Shown here in pieces: positions 60,699 to 64,000 of a DNA stretch of 64,000 nucleotides. Position numbers and translations under genes: made by a program. The stretch is from an uncultured Blautia sp. GTDB lineage: Bacteria; Bacillota; Clostridia; Lachnospirales; Lachnospiraceae. The stretch is taken from the NCBI GenBank assembly GCA_900549015.1, contig URMH01000008.1, positions 1 through 64,000 of the forward strand, given 5' to 3'. How positions within the stretch are numbered: the stretch's first letter is position 1; each line of letters begins with the position of its first letter. The notes beneath the pieces were generated by a model, which ran no database searches, was not told the origin of the DNA, and saw only the letters and a program-made list of their open reading frames with translations.

Positions 60699-62051
60699 AT
60701 GGGAAAATGGTTTGAAGAAGCAGTATTTTATCATATGTATCCGATAGGAATGATAGGGGCTCCGGCGAGAAATGAGCAGGAAGAAACAGTTCACCGTTTT
60801 GAGGAACTGAAGGAATGGCTTCCCCATGTTGCGTCTCTTGGATGTACGGCTGTTTATATAGGGCCGTTATTTGAATCCACGACACACGGATACGATACAA
60901 AGGATTACAAAAAAGTAGACAGACGTCTTGGAGATAATAAAGATTTTAAAGCGTTTGTGAAAATAGCGCATGATCTTGGGATTCGCATTGTTGTGGATGG
61001 TGTATTTAATCATACAGGACGTGAGTTTTTTGCATTTCAGGATATTATTAAAAACAGAGAGCAGTCTCCATACTGCAGCTGGTATAAAGGAATCAATTTC
61101 GGATGGAACAGCCCTTATAATGATGGATTTGGATATGAAGCATGGAGAAATTGCTTTGAGCTGGTAAACTTAAATTACTGGGAGCCGAAGGTACGGGAGT
61201 ATATTCTTGATGTAATCGGGTTCTGGATTGATGAGTTTGACATTGACGGAATCCGCCTTGACTGCGCGGACTGTCTGGAATTTTCTTTTATGGAAGAAAT
61301 GCGGCGTTATGTTGATGCCAGAAAAGAGGATTTCTGGCTGATGGGAGAAGTGATCCACGGAGATTACAGCCGGTATATTTCTCCGGATAAATTAAACAGC
61401 GTGACAAATTATGAACTCCATAAGGGTCTTTATTCCGGTCATAACGATCACAATTATTTTGAGATTGCCCATACAATAAGAAGAGAGTTTGACCAGAACG
61501 GAGGAATTTACAGAGGAATGAAGCTGTATTCTTTTGTAGATAACCATGATGTGGACAGGATTGCTTCCAAATTAAACGTGCAGGGACATATTTATCCGGT
61601 TCATACGCTTCTGTTTACGCTTCCGGGTATTCCTTCTATATATTACGGCTCTGAGTTCGGCGTGCAGGGAAGAAAAGAAGGGGGAAACGACGCGCCTCTT
61701 CGTCCGAAGATCGATCTTCAGAAAATAAAGGAAGATATGCCGGATAAAAAGCTTTATGAATGGATCTGCACACTTGGAAAAATCCATAAACAGCAGAAAG
61801 CACTTTCAGAGGGAATGTATCAGGAGCTTCTTCTCACAAACAGGCAGTATGCGTTTGCAAGAATTCTGGGAGAAGAGGGAGTTCTGGTGGCAGTAAATAA
61901 TGATGAGCAGGAAGCGGAGCTCTGCGTTCGCGTACCTGCATCAGGGAAAATGTATACAAGTCTTTTAAGCGGAGAAGAAATTCGTGAAGAAAACGGAATG
62001 CTCCGTATTCGTCTGAAACCAAATGAAAGTGAGATCGCAGCGTTTAAATAA
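60699..62051 (+). CDS. Alpha-amylase family (GH13) enzyme
   Basis: A 450-residue cytoplasmic enzyme with no signal peptide. I start it at MGKWFEEAVFYHMYP because CGAGGA lies five bases upstream, whereas ATG 60678 has none. GH13 motifs: VVDGVFNHTG (region I), GIRLDCADCLEF with the nucleophile Asp (II), LMGEVIHG with the acid/base Glu (III), FVDNHDVDRI (IV). It probably hydrolyses maltodextrins or cyclomaltodextrins. It is followed 23 bases later by the branching enzyme, so a role in glycogen turnover is likely. Exact substrate unknown. Confidence 0.9.
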   Translation: MGKWFEEAVFYHMYPIGMIGAPARNEQEETVHRFEELKEWLPHVASLGCTAVYIGPLFESTTHGYDTKDYKKVDRRLGDNKDFKAFVKIAHDLGIRIVVDGVFNHTGREFFAFQDIIKNREQSPYCSWYKGINFGWNSPYNDGFGYEAWRNCFELVNLNYWEPKVREYILDVIGFWIDEFDIDGIRLDCADCLEFSFMEEMRRYVDARKEDFWLMGEVIHGDYSRYISPDKLNSVTNYELHKGLYSGHNDHNYFEIAHTIRREFDQNGGIYRGMKLYSFVDNHDVDRIASKLNVQGHIYPVHTLLFTLPGIPSIYYGSEFGVQGRKEGGNDAPLRPKIDLQKIKEDMPDKKLYEWICTLGKIHKQQKALSEGMYQELLLTNRQYAFARILGEEGVLVAVNNDEQEAELCVRVPASGKMYTSLLSGEEIREENGMLRIRLKPNESEIAAFK

Positions 62052-62073
62052 GGAAAACGGGGAGGAGAAAGAA

Positions 62074-63945
62074 ATGGAGTTTACACAGCTTGACCAGTAT
62101 CTTTTTGGACAGGGAACACATTATGAAATATATAAAAAACTGGGGGCACACCCGACTTCTGTAAGAAGAAAAAAAGGCGTTTATTTTGCAGTATGGGCGC
62201 CCAATGCAAAAAGCGTTTCTGTTGTCGGTGAATTTAATAACTGGGACACAGAGGCAAATCCAATGCAAAAAGCAGGGGATATAGGCGTTTATGAATTGTT
62301 TGTCCCGGGAGCAAAGGAAGGACAGCTCTATAAATTTTATATTAAAGGAGCGCACGGGGAGGAACTTTACAAGGCGGACCCTTATGCAAATGCAGCGGAG
62401 CTGCGTCCGGGAACTGCCTCCAGAATTACAGATATTACAGATTATAAGTGGACTGATGATAAATGGCTGAAGCAGAGGGAGAATTTTGATGAAAAAGTGC
62501 AGCCGGTATCTATTTACGAGGTACACCTTGGCTCCTGGCTGAAGCATTCTCCTACAGAAGAAAATAAAGAAGGTTTTTACACTTACAGAGAAGCGGCTCC
62601 AAGACTTGCGGAATATGTAAAAGAGATGGGATACACCCATGTGGAGCTTATGGGAATTGCGGAACACCCATTTGACGGTTCCTGGGGATACCAGGTGACG
62701 GGATATTATGCGCCTACATCAAGATACGGAACACCGCAGGATTTCAAATACCTGGTAGATTATCTGCACAGACAGAAAATTGGCGTCATTCTTGACTGGG
62801 TTCCGGCTCATTTCCCGAAAGATGCGCACGGTCTTGCAAACTTTGACGGAACGGCTGTGTATGAACATGAAGATCCGAGACAGGGAGAGCACCCGGACTG
62901 GGGAACAAAGATTTATAATTACGGAAGACCGGAGGTGAAGAACTTCCTTATTGCAAACGCACTTTTCTGGGTGGAGGAGTGTCACGTGGACGGTCTTCGC
63001 GTAGACGCAGTTGCCTCCATGCTTTATCTTGATTACGGAAAAAAAGACGGAGAGTGGGTGGCAAATAAATACGGCGAAAACAAGAATCTGGAAGCCATTG
63101 AATTTTTCAAGCATCTGAATACCGTTGTTCTGGGAAGAAATCATGGAACGATGATGATTGCGGAGGAATCCACAGCATGGCCGAAGGTGACAGGAAAGGC
63201 AGAAGAGGACGGACTTGGATTTTCCCTCAAGTGGAATATGGGCTGGATGAACGACTTCCTGGAATACATGAAGCTTGATCCGTATTTTCGTAAATTTAAT
63301 CATAATAAAATGACATTTTCTATGGTATATGCTTACAGCGAGAAATACATACTTGTTCTTTCCCACGATGAGGTAGTTCATCTGAAATGTTCCATGTTAA
63401 GCAAGATGCCGGGAGAACTGGACGAGAAGTTTAAAAACCTGAAAGCGGGATATGCCTTTATGTTCTGCCACCCGGGAAAGAAGCTTCTCTTTATGGGACA
63501 GGATTTCGGACAGCTTCGTGAGTGGAGCGAAGAGAGAGAACTTGACTGGTTCCTTCTTGGAGAGGATGGTCACAGGAATCTTAAGAGTTTTGTGAAAGAC
63601 CTTCTTCATATATATAAAAAATACCCGGCTCTTTATGCCGGGGACAATAATCCGGAAGGTTTTGAGTGGATTAACGCAAATGACGGAGACAGAAGTATTT
63701 TCAGCTTTGTGCGTAATTCACCCACAAAGAGAAACAACGTTCTTGTGGTATGTAATTTTACTCCTGTTGCGCGCCCGGATTACAGAGTGGGTGTGCCGAA
63801 GAAAAAGAATTATAAGCTGATTCTTGATGAAAACGGAATGACAGATCCGAAAATATTTAAAGCGGAGAAAAAGGAATGTGACAACAGGCCGTTTTCTTTT
63901 GCATATCCGCTTCCGGCTTACGGAATTGCAATATTTTTATATTAA
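62074..63945 (+). CDS. glgB: 1,4-alpha-glucan branching enzyme
   Basis: A 623-residue GH13 enzyme that makes alpha-1,6 branches in glycogen. Start at ATG 62074 after GGAGGAG, giving MEFTQLDQYLFGQGTHYEIY; the longer frame from 62023 overlaps the amylase. An N-terminal CBM48 domain (GVYFAVWAPNAKSVSVVGEF) precedes the catalytic core: DGLRVDAVASMLYLDYG (nucleophile Asp), MMIAEESTAWP (acid/base Glu) and VLSHDEVVH (third Asp). With GlgP at 37.8 kb and the adjacent GH13 enzyme it covers branching and degradation, while glgA and glgC are not in the window. Confidence 0.95.
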   Translation: MEFTQLDQYLFGQGTHYEIYKKLGAHPTSVRRKKGVYFAVWAPNAKSVSVVGEFNNWDTEANPMQKAGDIGVYELFVPGAKEGQLYKFYIKGAHGEELYKADPYANAAELRPGTASRITDITDYKWTDDKWLKQRENFDEKVQPVSIYEVHLGSWLKHSPTEENKEGFYTYREAAPRLAEYVKEMGYTHVELMGIAEHPFDGSWGYQVTGYYAPTSRYGTPQDFKYLVDYLHRQKIGVILDWVPAHFPKDAHGLANFDGTAVYEHEDPRQGEHPDWGTKIYNYGRPEVKNFLIANALFWVEECHVDGLRVDAVASMLYLDYGKKDGEWVANKYGENKNLEAIEFFKHLNTVVLGRNHGTMMIAEESTAWPKVTGKAEEDGLGFSLKWNMGWMNDFLEYMKLDPYFRKFNHNKMTFSMVYAYSEKYILVLSHDEVVHLKCSMLSKMPGELDEKFKNLKAGYAFMFCHPGKKLLFMGQDFGQLREWSEERELDWFLLGEDGHRNLKSFVKDLLHIYKKYPALYAGDNNPEGFEWINANDGDRSIFSFVRNSPTKRNNVLVVCNFTPVARPDYRVGVPKKKNYKLILDENGMTDPKIFKAEKKECDNRPFSFAYPLPAYGIAIFLY

Positions 63946-63951
63946 AAGCTC

Positions 63952-63980
63952 TTGCAATTTTGGAAAGCCTGCGTTATAAT
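63952..63980 (+). promoter_or_regulatory. Promoter for a gene beyond the window
   Basis: TTGCAA (63952-63957) and TATAAT (63975-63980) are 17 bp apart. No coding start follows before the window ends. Confidence 0.65.
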
Positions 63981-64000
63981 GAGCGCGAAAGCAGGAAAAT

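Noticed and set aside
1..64000. CRISPR arrays, rRNA operons or a full tRNA gene
   Set aside because: I saw no regularly spaced repeats, no rRNA signatures and no complete cloverleaf; only a T-arm-like stub at 414-430.

Overview
The window looks like a low-GC Firmicutes chromosome of the family Lachnospiraceae. The best species clue is the GH36 alpha-galactosidase fused to a kinase domain (AgaSK). This fusion was described in Ruminococcus (Mediterraneibacter) gnavus, and its length and neighbours here match. Sporulation and germination genes, DUF3794/LysM, SpmA/SpmB, a T-box before ileS and many AGGAGG ribosome sites fit the same group. The species name is an inference; no 16S gene is present.

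Positions 1-4800 are a decayed mobile island. It holds a tRNA T-arm-like stub with a terminator, a ParB fragment, an intact AAA ATPase whose TOPRIM-type partner is cut off after about 13 codons, a DUF4869 fragment joined to an IS91-type transposase fragment, an orphan IS200/IS605-like end hairpin, and an IS21 element with internal deletions in both istA and istB.

Positions 4856-13168 are a raffinose/melibiose/sucrose locus: an AraC regulator, a lipoprotein binding protein, two permeases, AgaSK and sucrose phosphorylase. Oligosaccharides would be imported, galactose removed, and sucrose either phosphorylated or phosphorolysed. No transporter ATPase is encoded, so a shared MsmK-type ATPase elsewhere is probably used.

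Positions 13169-34132 carry many short units. They include an exact parS site before a GNAT operon, a LysR regulator with a palindromic operator-like sequence, a CcdA/TlpA thiol redox pair, a DUF819 transporter beside a dipeptide epimerase and PepD, HtrA, a secreted protein with a duplicated domain, an iron alcohol dehydrogenase with a Rex-like operator, a YedF/cysteine desulfurase/DUF3343 sulfur-selenium operon, oleate hydratase with a TetR regulator, a D,D-carboxypeptidase, an exonuclease and a nucleoside hydrolase.

Positions 34133-64000 are mostly housekeeping, spore and envelope genes: T-box-ileS, glycogen phosphorylase, spmA and spmB separated by metY and an unknown gene, plsC, a PrcB-like lipoprotein with a DUF3794/LysM protein, ispE, a GntR regulator, gerA followed by a gerB-gerC fusion, murI, DUF1934, two tandem divergent polysaccharide-deacetylase-like proteins, a lipoprotein FKBP/trigger-factor-like protein, nagA, a canonical polysaccharide deacetylase, an alpha-amylase family enzyme and glgB. 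The most unusual items are the gerB-gerC fusion with its internal lipobox, the Se/S carrier operon, the orphaned ATPase, and the tandem deacetylase paralogues that lack one NodB motif.
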